NCBI GenBank assembly: GCA_949316495.1
Contig: OX439010.1
Span: 22,139,766-22,203,765, forward strand
Reading direction: 5' to 3'
From: Amphiduros pacificus
Taxonomy: Eukaryota > Annelida > Polychaeta > Phyllodocida > Hesionidae
Length of the DNA stretch: 64,000 nucleotides
Below, piece by piece: positions 10,541-23,600 of the stretch; position 1 is the first letter of the stretch, and every line of letters starts with the position of its first letter. A program made the translations under genes and the position numbers. The notes below the pieces were generated by a model. It made no database searches. It saw only the letters and a program-made list of their open reading frames with translations, and was not told the origin of the DNA.

Positions 10541-13500
10541 ATCTTAAAGTTGTGAGTTGCGACAAATTGGTACCGTCAAATGCGCAGAAGAAACACTTTA
10601 CACATGACATCAGTATACCCCAAATATAAAATTTGGTGACCATTGAATTGACCTGAACCAGTTATTTTTCACTTGGAATACTTGTGATTCATTTTATTTG
10701 ATTTTTGAAATCTTAAAGTAGTATGTGGCGCCATCTTGTTACCGTACATAGTGCCAGGGAAACGCTTCACAAATAACATTATGGGACCGTCCTTAACCCA
10801 TATACCAAATTCGGAAAAAATTGAATCGACCTGCCCCATGTCTTTATCACTTGGAATATTAGGATTAATTTGAGTTAATTATTGAAATCTTAAAGTTGTG
10901 AGTGGCGCCATCTTGTCACCGTAAATAGCGCCGGGGAAACGCTTCATAAAAAACATTATGGGACGCTCCTTGACCCCTATACCAAATTTGGGGAACATTG
11001 AATCGACCTGCGCCATGTCTTTTTCACTTGGAATATTAGGATTAATTTCAATTAATTATAGAAATCTTAAAGTTGTGAGTGGCGCCATCTTGTCACCGTA
11101 AATAGCGCCGGGGAAACGCTTCATAAAAAACATTATGGGACGCTCCTTGACCCCTATACCAAATTTGGGGAACATTGAATCGACCTGCGCCATATCTTTT
11201 TCACTTGGAATATTAGGATTCATTTTATTTAATTATTTAAATCTTAAAGTTGTGAGTGGCGCCATCTTGTTACCGTACATAGTGCCAGGGAAACGCTTCA
11301 CAAATAACATTATGGGACCGTCCTTAACCCATATACCAAATTCGGAAAAAATTGAATCGACCTGCCCCATGTCTTTATCACTTGGAATATTAGGATTAAT
11401 TTGAGTTAATTATTGAAATCTTAAAGTTGTGAGTGGCGCCATCTTGTCACCGTAAATAGCGCCGGGGAAACGCTTCATAAAAAACATTATGGGACGCTCC
11501 TTGACCCCTATACCAAATTTGGGGAACATTGAATCGACCTGCGCCATGTCTTTTTCACTTGGAATATTAGGATTAATTTCAATTAATTATAGAAATCTTA
11601 AAGTTGTGAGTGGCGCCATCTTGTCACCGTAAATAGCGCCGGGGAAACGCTTCATAAAAAACATTATGGGACGCTCCTTGACCCCTATACCAAATTTGGG
11701 GAACATTGAATCGACCTGCGCCATATCTTTTTCACTTGGAATATTAGGATTCATTTTATTTAATTATTTAAATCTTAAAGTTGTGAGTGGCGCCATCTTG
11801 TTACCGTACATAGCGCCAGGGAAACGCTTCACAAATAACATTATGGGACCGTCCTTAACCCATATACCAAATTCGGAAAAAATTGAATCGACCTGCCCCA
11901 TGTCTTTATCACTTGGAATATTAGGATTAATTTGAGTTAATTATTGAAATCTTAAAGTTGTGAGTGGCGCCATCTTGTCACCGTAAATAGCGCCGGGGAA
12001 ACGCTTCATAAAAAACATTATGGGACGCTCCTTGACCCCTATACCAAATTTGGGGAACATTGAATCGACCTGCACCATGTCTTTATCACTTGTAATATTA
12101 GGATTAATTTGAGTTAATTATTGAAATCTTAAAGTTGTGAGTGGCGCCATCTTGTTACCGTAAATAGCGCCGGGGAAACGCTTCATAAATAACATTATGG
12201 GACCTTCCTTAACCCGTATACCAAATTCGGGGAACATTGAATCGACTTGCGCCATGTCTTTATCACTTGGAATATTAGGATTAATTTCAATTAATTATTG
12301 AAATCTTAAAGTTGTGAGTGGCGCCATCTTGTCACCGTAAATAGCGCCGGGAAAACACTTCATAAATAACATTATGGGTCCCTCCTTGGCCTATATGCAA
12401 AATTTGGGGAACATTGAATCGACCTGCGCCATGTCTTTTTCCCTTGGAATATTAGGATTAATTTCAATTAATTATAGAAATCTTAAAGTTGTGAGTGGCG
12501 CCATCTTGTCACCGTAAATAGCGCCGGGGAAACGCTTCATAAAAAACATTATGGGACCCTCCTTGACCCGTTTACCAAATTTGGGGAACATTGAATCGAC
12601 CTGCGCCATGTCTTTATCACTTGGAATATTAGGATTAATTTCAATTAATTATTGAAATCTGAAAGTGGTGAGTGGCGCCATCTTGTCACCGTAAATAGCG
12701 CCGGGGAAACACTTCATAAATAACATTATGAGTCCCTCCTTAGCCTATATGCAAAATTTGGGGAACATTGAATCGACCTGCGCCATGTCTTTATCACTTG
12801 GAATATTCGGATTAATTTCAATTAATTATTGAAATCTTAAAGTTGTGAGTGGCGCCATCTTGTCACCGTAAATAGCGCCGGGAAAACACTTCATAAATAA
12901 CATTATGGGTCCCTCCTTGGCCTATATGTAAAATTTGGGGAACATTGAATCGACCTGCGCCATGTCTTTTTCACTTGGAATATTAGGATTAATTTCAATT
13001 AATTATAGAAATCTTAAAGTTGTGAGTGGCGCCATCTTGTCACCGTAAATAGCGCCGGGGAAACGCTTCATAAAAAACATTATGGGACGCTCCTTGACCC
13101 CTATACCAAATTTGGGGAACATTGAATCGACCTGCGCCATATCTTTTTCACTTGGAATATTAGGATTCATTTTATTTAATTATTTAAATCTTAAAGTTGT
13201 GAGTGGCGCCATCTTGTTACCGTACATAGCGCCAGGGAAACGCTTCACAAATAACATTATGGGACCGTCCTTAACCCATATACCAAATTTGGAAAAAATT
13301 GAATCGACCTGCGCCATGTCTTTATCACTTGGAATATTAGGATTAATTTGAGTTAATTATTGAAATCTTAAAGTTGTGAGTGGCGCCATCTTGTCACCGT
13401 AAATAGCGCCGGGGAAACGCTTCATAAAAAACATTATGGGTCTCTCCTTGGCCCGTATACCAAATTTGGGGAACATTGAATCGACCTGCGCCATGTCTTT

Positions 13501-16500
13501 TTCACTTGGAATATCAGGATTCATTTTATTTAATTATTTAAATCTTAAAGTTGTGAGTGGCGCCATCTTGTCACCGTAAATAGCGCCGGGAAAACACTTC
13601 ATAAATAACATTATGGGTCTCTCCTAGGCCCGTATACCAAATTTGGGGAACATTGAATCGACCTGCGCCATGTCTTTTTCACTTGGAATATCAGGATTCA
13701 TTTTATTTAATTATTGAAATCTTAAAGTTGTGAGTGGCGCCATCTTGTCACCGTAAATAGCGCCGGGGAAACGCTTCATAAATAACATAATGGGACCCTC
13801 CTTGGCCCGTATGCAAAATTTGGGGAACATTGAATTGACCTGCGCCACATCTATTTCACTTGGAATATCAGGATTCATTTTATTTAATTATTTAAATCTT
13901 AAAGTTGTGAGTGGCGCCATCTTGTCACCGTAAATAGCGCCGGGAAAACACTTCATAAATAACATTATGGGTCTCTCCTTGGCCCGTATACCAAATTTGG
14001 GGAACATTGAATCGACCTGCGCCATGTCTTTTTCACTTGGAATATCAGGATTCATTTTATTTAATTATTGAAATCTTAAAGTTGTGAGTGGCGCCATCTT
14101 GTCACCGTAAATAGCGCCGGGGAAACGCTTCATAAATAACATAATGGGACCCTCCTTGGCCCGTATGCAAAATTTGGGGAACATTGAATTGACCTGCGCC
14201 ACATCTATTTCATTTGGAATATCAGGATTCATTTTATTAAATTATTTAAATCTTAAAGTTGTGAGTGGCGCCATCTTGTTACCGTACATAGCGCCGGGGA
14301 AACGCTTCACAAATAACATTATGGGACCGTCCTTAACCCATATACCAAATTCGGAAAAAATTGAATCGACCTGCGCCATGTCTTTATCACTTGGAATATT
14401 AGGATTAATTTGAGTTAATTATTGAAATCTTAAAGTTGTGAGTGGCGCCATCTTGTTACCGTAAATTGCGCCGGGGAAACGCTTCATAAATAACATTATG
14501 GGACCTTCCTTAACCTGTATACCAAATTCGGGGAACATTGAATCGACCTGCGCCATGTCTTTATCACTTGTAATATTAGGATTAATTTGAGTTAATTATT
14601 GAAATCTTAAAGTTGTGAGTGGCGCCATCTTGTTACCGTACATAGCGCCGGGGAAACGCTTCACAAATAACATTATTGGACCGTCCTTAACCCATATACC
14701 AAATTCGGAAAAAATTGAATCGACCTGCGCCATGTCTATATCACTTGGAATATTAGGATTAATTTGAGTTAATTATTGAAATCTTAAAGTTGTGAGTGGC
14801 GCCATCTTGTCACCGTAAATAGCGCCGGGGAAACGCTTCATAAAAAACATTATGGGACCCTCCTTGGCCTATATGCAAAATTTGGGGAACATTGAATCGA
14901 CCTGCGCCATGTCTTTTTCACTTGGAATATTAGGATTAATTTCAATTAATTATAGAAATCTTAAAGTTGTGAGTGGCGCCATCTTGTCACCGTAAATAGC
15001 GCCGGGGAAACGCTTCATAAAAAACATTATGGGACGCTCCTTGACCCCTATACCAAATTTGGGGAACATTGAATCGACCTGCACCATGTCTTTATCACTT
15101 GTAATATTAGGATTAATTTGAGTTAATTATTGAAATCTTAAAGTTGTGAGTGGCGCCATCTTGTTACCGTAAATAGCGCCGGGGAAACGCTTCATAAATA
15201 ACATTATGGGACGCTCCTTGACCCCTATACCAAATTTGGGGAACATTGAATCGACCTGCGCCATATTTTTTTCACTTGGAATATCAGGATTCATTTTATT
15301 TAATTATTTAAATCTTAAAGTTGTGAGTGGCGCCATCTTGTCACCGTAAATAGCGCCGGGAAAACACTTCATAAATAACATTATGGGTCTCTCCTTGGCC
15401 CGTATACCAAATTTGGGGAACATTGAATCGACCTGCGCCATGTCTTTTTCACTTGGAATATCAGGATTCATTTTATTTAATTATTTAAATCTTAAAGTTG
15501 TGAGTGGCGCCATCTTGTCACCGTAAATAGCGCCAGGGAAATGCTTCACAAATAACATTATGGGACCGTCCTTAACCCATATACCAAATTCGGAAAAAAT
15601 TGAATCGACCTGCGCCATGTCTTTATCACTTGGAATATTAGGATTAATTTGAGTTAATTATTGAAATCTGAAAGTTGTGAGTGGCGCCATCTTGTTACCG
15701 TAAATAGCGCCGGGGAAACGCTCCATAAATAACATTATGGGACCTTCCTTAACCCGTATACCAAATTCAGGGAACATTGAATCGACCTGCGCCATGTCTT
15801 TATCACTTGGAATATTAGGATTAATTTCAATAAATTATTGAAATCTTAAAGTTGTGAGTGGCTCCATCTTGTCACCATAAATAGCGCCGGGGGAACACTT
15901 CATAAATAACATTATGGGTCCCTCCTTGGCCTATATGCAAAATTTGGGGAACATTGAATCGACCTGCGCCATGTCTTTTTCACTTGGAATATCAGGATTA
16001 ATTTCAATTAATTATAGAAATCTTAAAGTTGTGAGTGGCGCCATCTTGTCACTGTAAATAGCGCCGGGGAAACGCTTCATAAAAATCATTATGGGACCCT
16101 CCTTGACCCGTTCACCAAATTTGGGGAACATTGAATCGACCTGCGCCATGTCTTTATCACTTGGAATATTAGGATTAATTTCAATTAATTATTGAAATCT
16201 GAAAGTTGTGAGTGGCGCCATCTTGTCACCGTAAATAGCGCCGGGGAAACACTTCATAAATAACATTATGGGTCCCTCCTTGGCCTATATGCAAAATTTG
16301 GGGAACATTGAATCGACCTGCGCCATGTCTTTTTCACTTGGAATATTAGGATTAATTTCAATTAATTAAAGAAATCTTAAAGTTGTGAGTGGCGCCATCT
16401 TGTCACCGTAAATAGTGCCGGGGAAACGCTTCATAAAAAACATTATGGGACGCTCCTTGACCCCTATACCAAATTTGGGGAACATTGAATCGACCTGCGC

Positions 16501-19149
16501 CATATCTTTTTCACTTGGAATATCAGGATTCATTTTATTTAATTATTTAAATCTTAAAGTTGTGAGTGGCGCCATCTTGTCAACGTAAATAGCGCCAGGA
16601 AAACACTTAATAAATAACATTATGGGTCTCTCCTTGGCCCGTATACCAAATTTGGGGAACATTGAATCGACCTGCGCCATGTCTTTTTCACTTGGAATAT
16701 CAGGATTCATTTTATTTAATTATTGAAATCTCAAAGTTGTGAGTGGCGCCATCTTGTCACCGTAAATAGCGCCGGGGAAACGCTTCATAAATAACATTAT
16801 GGGACCCTCCTTGGCCTGTATGCAAAATTTGGGGAACATTGAATTGATCTGCGCCACGTCTATTTCACTTGGAATATCAGGATTCATTTTATTTAATTAT
16901 TTAAATCTTAAAGTTGTGAGTGGCGCCATCTTGTCACCGTAAATAGTGCCGGGAAAACGCTTCACAAATAACATTATGGGACCGTCCTTAACCCATATAC
17001 CAAATTCGGAAAAAATTGAATCGACCTGCGCCATGTCTTTATCACTTGGAATATTAGGATTAATTTGAGTTAATTATTGAAATCTAAAAGTTGTGAGTGG
17101 CGCCATCTTGTCACCGTAAATAGCGCCGGGGAAACACTTCATAAATAACATTATGGGTCTCTCCTTGGCCCGTATGCAAAATTTGGGGAACATTGAATCG
17201 ACCTGCGCCATGTCTTTTTCACTTGGGAATCAGGATTCATTTTATTTAATTATTGAAATCTTAAAGTTGTGAGTGGCGCCATCTTGTCTCCGTAAATAGC
17301 GCCGGGGAAACGCTTCATAAATAACATTATGGGATGCTCCTTGACCTCTATACCAAATTTGGGGAACATTGAATCGACCTGCGCCATATCTTTTTCACTT
17401 GGAATATCAGGATTCATTTTATTTAATTATTTAAATCTTAAAGTTGTGAGTGGCGCCATCTTGTCACCGTAAATAGCGGTGGGAAAACACTTCATAAATA
17501 ACATTATGGGTCTCTCCTTGGCCCGTATACCAAATTTGGGGAACATTGAATCGACCTGCGCCATGTCTTTATCACTTGGAATATTAGGATTAATTTCAAT
17601 TAATTATTGAAATCTTAAAGTTGTGAGTGGCGCCATCTTGTCTCCGTAAATAGCGCCGGGAAAACGCTTCATAAATAACATTATGGGACCCTCCTTGACC
17701 CGTTTACCAAACTTGGGGAACATTGAATCGACCTGCGCCATGTCTTTTTCACTTGGAATATCAGAATTCATTTTATTTATTTATTGAAATCTGAAAGTTG
17801 TGAGTGGCGCCATCTTGTCACCGTAAATAGCGCCGGGGAAACGCTTCATAAATAACATTATGAGTCCCTCCTTGGCCCATATGCAAAATTTGGGGAACAT
17901 TGAATCGACCTGCGCCATGTCTTTTTCAATTGGAATATCAGGATTCATTTTATTTAATTATTGAAATCTTAAAAGTTGTGAGTGACGCCATCTTGTCACT
18001 GTTAATAGCGCCGGGGAAACGCTTCATAAAAAACATTATGGGAAGCTCCTTGACCTCTATACCAAATTTGGGGAACATTGAATCGACCTGCGCCATATCT
18101 TTTTCACTTGGAATATCAGGATTCATTTTATTTAATTATTGAAATCTCAAAGTTGTGAGTGGCGCCATCTTGTCACCGTAAATAGCGCCGGGGAAACGCT
18201 TCATAAATAACATTATGAGTCCCTCCTTGGCCCATATACAAAATTTGGGGAACATTGAATCGACCTGCGCCATGTCTTTTTCAATTGGAATATCAGGATT
18301 CATTTTATTTAATTATTGAAATCTTAAAAGTTGTGAGTGACGCCATCTTGTCACCGTAAATAGCGCCGGGGAAACGCTTGATAAATAACATAATTGGACC
18401 CTCCTTGACCCGTTTACCAAATTTGGGGAACATTGAATCGACCTGCGCCATGTCTTTTTCACTTGGAATATCAGGATTCATTTTATTTAATTATTTAAAT
18501 CTTAAAGTTGTGAGTGGCGCCATCTTGTCACCGTAAATAGCGCCGGGTAAACGCTTCATAAATAACATTATGGGACCATCCTTGACCTGTATGCAAAATT
18601 TGGGGAACATTGAATCGACCTGCGCCATGTCTTTTTCACTTAGAATATCAGGATTCATTTTATTTAATTATTTAAATCTGAAAGTTGTGAGTGGCGCCAT
18701 CTTGTCACCGTAAATAGCGCCGGGGAAACGCTTCATAAATAACATAATGGGACCCTCCTTGACCCGTATGCAAAATTTGGGGAACATTGAATCGACCTGC
18801 GCCATGTCTTTTTCACTTGGAATATCAGGATTCATTTTATTTAATTATTGAAATCTTAAAGTTGTGAGTGGCGCCATCTTGTCACCGTAAATAGCGCCGG
18901 GGAAACGCTTCATAAATAACATTATGGGTCTCTCCTTGGCCTGTATGCAAAATTTGGGGAACATTGAATCGACCTGCGCCATGTCTTTTTCACTTGGAAT
19001 ATCAGGATTCATTTTATTTAATTATTTAAATCTTAAAGTTGTGAGTGGCGCCATCTTGTCACCGTAAATAGCGCCGGGGAAACGCTTCATAAATGACATT
19101 ATGGGACCCTCCTTGACCTGTATACCAAATTTGGTGAACATTGAATCGA
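10541..19149 (-). repeat. 177-bp satellite array, right arm (about 48 units)
   Basis: This is the same 177-bp unit as the left arm, inverted. Units contain GGCGCCATCTTGTCACCG, TAGCGCCGGGGAAACGCTT and GAACATTGAATCGACCTGC. At least three tail subtypes alternate (ATTTCAATTAATTATAGAAA, ATTTTATTTAATTATTTAAA, ATTTGAGTTAATTATTGAAA), giving higher-order blocks. For example, 11135-11404 and 11666-11935 are 531 bp (three units) apart and almost identical. Because 177 is a multiple of three, 89-codon open frames recur; they are artefacts. The units nearest the core are the most diverged. Confidence 0.92.
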
Positions 19150-19365
19150 CCTGCACTTGTTTTTTTACCCCTTGTTTAAATTATATTTTGGTTTTTACTA
19201 TTATTATAATTTCCTTTTACATATTATCGCACAAAATTCAGCTCGGTCATATTTGGAACATAATTTTGGAAATCTGACATGTTGACATAATTTACTACAA
19301 ATTTAGGAAAAAATTTGAATAATGAACTGTGAATAGTGAATAAGTAACAAAGTTCACACACATCA
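19150..19365 (-). repeat. Inner inverted arm, right
   Basis: Near reverse complement of 7083-7290, from CTTGTTTTTTTACCCCTTGT to the CAAAGTTCACACACAT block. Confidence 0.75.
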
Positions 19366-19443
19366 TTTTTTTGCATAATTTTAGAACTACTACTTCTCTG
19401 CTTCTACTCGTAGGTATACATAATTACTGGGGTGAGACCATCA

Positions 19444-20172
19444 TAAATCGTAACATGTGCAGCTATCTCACACTTATGCAGCTGTTCCTCACTTGCATGT
19501 GCAGCTTTCTATCTCTGTTGTAACTGAGAGCAATATAATTATTATTGCTCTCAGGTTGTAACTACCCCTCACTTGTGCAGCTATCTCTCACTGTTATAAC
19601 TATCTCTCACTTTGCAGTTATCTCACATATGCAGATGTCTCTCACTTGTTCAGTTATCTATCTGTGTTATAACTGTCTCACTTTTGTAACTATCTCTCAC
19701 CTATGCTGCTGTCTCTCCCTTGTACAACTATCTCTCACTGATGCAGCTATCTCTCACTTATGCAGCTGTCCCTCACTTGTGCAGCTATCTATCTCTGCTG
19801 TACATGTAACTGTCTCGCTGTGGTTATTATCTCACTTATGCAGCTGTCTCTCCCTTGTACAGCTATCTCACTGATGCAGCTGTCTCTTATATGTGCAGCT
19901 ATCTCACTTATGTATTTCTCTCATTTGTTCAGCTATCTCTCACTGCTGTAACTATCTCTAACTTTGCAGTCATCTCACTTATATAGCTGTCTCTCATTTA
20001 TGCAGCTATCTCTCCCTGCTGTAACTGTCTCACTATTGCAGCTATCTCTCAATATTGCAACTATTGTAACTATTTCTCACTTGTTGTAACTATCTCTCAG
20101 CTATCTCTTATTTATACAGCTATCTCTTATTTATACAGCTATCTCTTATTTATGCAGTTATCTCTTGTCGCA
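19444..20172. repeat. 19-bp-type minisatellite, right flank of the large element
   Basis: Degenerate units such as CTCTCACTTATGCAGCTAT continue for about 730 bp, with variants CTGTTGTAACT and CTTGTACAACT. Small internal duplications are seen, for example TTATTTATACAGCTATCTC near 20105-20150. Peptides such as QLSLTCAAIS in several frames are shadows. Confidence 0.85.
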
Positions 20173-20535
20173 GCTCTGTTGTTGTCACCTATAATGTATA
20201 AATGAGGTCACCAGAGGTACTCTCCTTTGCATCGGGTTCAGTATATAACTACATTGTAGAGGCTGGGTACACCAGAGGAAAAATTCATGCAAATTGATCT
20301 CAAAAAGAAATGAAAGTCGTCCCTCGTTGAATCTGGTGTCAATGTCAACATCTTTGGCAACTTAAGTTTTTATACGTCCTGTGACGTCAGAAAGGAGACA
20401 ATGGGGAAAAAACGTCACAAATATAAGTTGTCACAAATGTGAGTAAGAACCAAGGTTTCCATGGTCACGTTGACATGAACTATATGTAAACTTTGGATGC
20501 TCGTCTCGTCAAAAAATTCTGTCTCGATCTCAACT
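20173..20535. other. Upstream region of the B-box gene
   Basis: About 32 bases near 20218-20252 match, inverted, the promoter-like block near 5873-5905. A TGACGTCAG site lies near 20382. No TATA box of obvious placement is seen. Confidence 0.35.
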
Positions 20536-20656
20536 ATGAACATCACAAAAATGAATATTGATGACGAACACACAGTGCAACGTTTAGTATGTAGCAGGTG
20601 TTGCTCAAGTCATCTCTACGCTGCCATTGTTCATTGCTGTAATACTGTCACGCCAG
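20536..20656 (+). CDS. B-box protein exon 1
   Basis: Coding part begins at ATG 20536 (second in-frame ATG at 20551) and ends before donor GTAACA, leaving one base. It encodes the first Cys cluster, CSRCC and HCC. Confidence 0.6.
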
Positions 20657-23600
20657 GTAACAATATATTAAATTAAATTTTATGGTTGTCACCCACAGCA
20701 AATGTGACTGGGGTATTAGCAATTAAACTTTCAATATGCCTGACAGTAACTTGACATATCTGACCAATCAGAGCCTTGACTCATGAATATCGGATTAATA
20801 TTTATGTATGATATCTTAGGGGAAGGGGACCTAAAACTCAGGCACATTCTGAGGAAGTTGTCATCAAAATTGTGATTTGTAGATGGATGAAGTTCACTTG
20901 AAATAATTGTAAGAATTAACTATAAATTAGTGTAAATAAAGAATGGTATAATTTTCTAAGAAATCATACATCCATAAACACACATATAAGTATAAAAATT
21001 GGGATGTGTGCACCATAGAAAAAAATGGTGGCCAAACCAACAGTGAAAAAAATGTGGAGATATGTTTTGGTGTGGAAATTTTTTTTCGAATGTCCAAGTG
21101 CTGAAAAAAAAATGACAAATTCATTTCCTTCACCCTCCTGAAAGAATAATGTTCCATCCCTTAAATGGCTTGTATGATTTTTATTGAGTACTGAACTATT
21201 CATTTCACCATGTAAGGTGTCCCAATTCAGGAATTGCTGTTTATCTAATCTAATATGGTCATAATTATTCATTTAAAGTTGGTGTTGATACTGTGCAAGC
21301 CAATGATCACTATTTTCCAGCAATGCTATTGAGGCACGAACCTATGTTCTTGACTTTATCTCATACTTAACTCCTACAGATAGGTATGAGATAAAGGTTT
21401 TGGTTTGATTTCCAATCTATTTAAAGCAAAACAGAGAGGAAAACATTGCAGCATGTTGTGTGTGTCAAACAACACAAACAATGCCATGCCCCCTTTTTAA
21501 TGACGTCACACTCAATGACATCATTGCGACATATATTTTACTATGTAATGACATCATTGAGAGGTGGGCATTGAGATCCTTCCACCAGAACCAACTCGCA
21601 ATTGAGAGATATCTGTCAGCCTGAACACTGCACTCACATGTTCTTTTCTTTTACAATGTTAACACTGGTCTGGTATATAAACCATCTGCGGTAGATAAAT
21701 ATGAGATAAAGTCAAGAGCATGGGTTCATGCAGTGTTCAGTCTGACAGATCTCTTTTGTTGATTCTGGTGGAAGGATCTCACTCATCATTTGGACCAAGG
21801 ATGATTTGCAAAAGTAGTTCGGCACATGGGTGATCTGCGAAAGTAGTTCGGCAGAGGGGTGATCTGCGAAAGTAGTTCGGCAGAGGGGTGATCTGCAAAA
21901 GAATATCTCATAGGTTCAGAACACCCTCTTGAAGCACCAAGTATGAGATAATAATACGTCTCACATTTTTTAGTTCCATATCGCTGTGAAATCATGCTTC
22001 CACCTGTAAATTTGGGAAGATAGCACTTTGTTATGTTGTAAGTTTGTTTTCATGGCATGTATTGTATGACATCATAGAAACCATTGTGTTTGTATGAATT
22101 ACTTTATATTGAGAATTCATTGTGTTAATTCAACTTAGGGCAGGTTGCAGCTTAACAGAATAACACTGGAATTGGTTTAAAAATCAGGTAATTGTTTGCC
22201 ATATATGTAGATCTAGAGTCCGTTTAACATAAAATAATTTCTCATAAAATTTATTGGGAAAGTCTTGAGAAATGACATTATTCTGGCAACATCTGATTTC
22301 AAATATCTGAGGCTTCATTAACTTTTGAACAGATTAGAATATATATTAGATTGAATATAATAAAGTACAATATGATAAAATAGACGAGTTTCATTAACAT
22401 TTTTGCAAGGAAAACACTTTAAAGTGATAATTTAAACCATTTATTATGAAGGCTCCTAAAAAAATGATCAGAGATATATTGTGAGAAAGTGATGTACATA
22501 ACCAACGAGTTTCTGTAAATACAAAGAGGATAATTTAAAGATTTAGTCATGGATTTCAGACTAGTAAATTCGCCATGAGGCCAACCTTGAGCATGCATAT
22601 ACTGGTAATTACAAATAAAACTTACTAACAATACATTTTTATGTTCAATCATACCATTTGTCACTACTTGCAGGAGGTCTGTATCTGTGCAATCCATGTC
22701 ATATTACATTGCATCCTGGATGCAGGAAGAAGAAAGCTCATAGCATCTTAATGGATGACTACTGTTCCTGGTGCAACACCCCTACTGCATCACTCGTCTG
22801 TCCTCTCTGTGTGATGCACCAAGGTAATCTCAACCTTCCATTATGCTTGTTTATCTTCTCTATATAATGTGAAAAAATGATCTCACTTCCCCATGCCATC
22901 ACTGGTCTGCCCTCTCAGTGATATGAATAAGACAGTCTCACTGCCCCATGCCATCACTGGTCTGTCCTCTCGGTGATATGAATAAGACAGTCTAACTACC
23001 CCATGCCATCATTGGTCTGCCCTCTCAGTGATATGAATAAGACAGTCTCACTACCCCAGGCCATCATTGGTCTGCCCTCTCAGTGATATGAATAAGACCA
23101 TCTCACTACCCCAGGCCATCACTGGTCTGTCCTCTCAGTGATATGAGTAAGACCATCTCACTACCCCAGGCCATCACTGGTCTGTCCTCTCAGTGATATG
23201 AATAAGACCATCTCACTACCCCAGGCCATCACTGGTCTGCCCTCTCGGTGATATGAATAAGACCATCTCACTACCCCAGGCCATCACTGGTCTGTCCTCT
23301 CAGTGATATGAGTAAGACCATCTCACTACCCCATGCCATCACTGGTCTGCCCTCTCAGTGATATGAATAAGACAGTCTCACTACCCCATGCCATCACTGG
23401 TCTGTCCTCTCAGTGATATGAATAAGACGGTCTCACTACCCCATGCCATCATTGGTCTGCCCTCTCAGTGATATGAATAAGACAGTCTCACTACCCCATG
23501 CCATCATTGGTCTGCCCTCTCAGTGATATGAATAAGACAGTCTCACTACCCCAGGCCATCATTGGTCTGCCCTCTCAGTGATATGAATAAGACAGTCTCA

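Larger units (their letters stand above)
6787..19439. mobile_element. 12.65-kb satellite-bearing DNA element with terminal inverted repeats
   Basis: The left end GGTCTCACCCCAGTAATT (6787-6804) is an exact reverse complement of the right end at 19422-19439. ATCA precedes the left end (6783-6786) and follows the right end (19440-19443), a candidate 4-bp target-site duplication. Inside, about 200 bp at 7083-7290 and 19150-19365 form a second pair of inverted arms. Next come two oppositely oriented arrays of one 177-bp satellite, about 9 units left and about 48 right, around a 1.7-kb core. No transposase is visible, so it would be non-autonomous. Four-base duplications occur in several DNA transposon superfamilies; I cannot assign one. 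Confidence 0.7.
20657..22673. other. Intron 1 of the B-box gene
   Basis: AT-rich intron with a foldback structure at 21334-21780 and a 29-bp minisatellite at 21797-21905. The rest, including 22010-22670, shows nothing recognisable. Confidence 0.5.

Noticed and set aside
11135-18142. Recurring 89-codon open frames in the satellite
   Set aside because: They exist because the 177-bp unit is a multiple of three. The same peptide recurs with the unit and has no start context, domain or codon signature.
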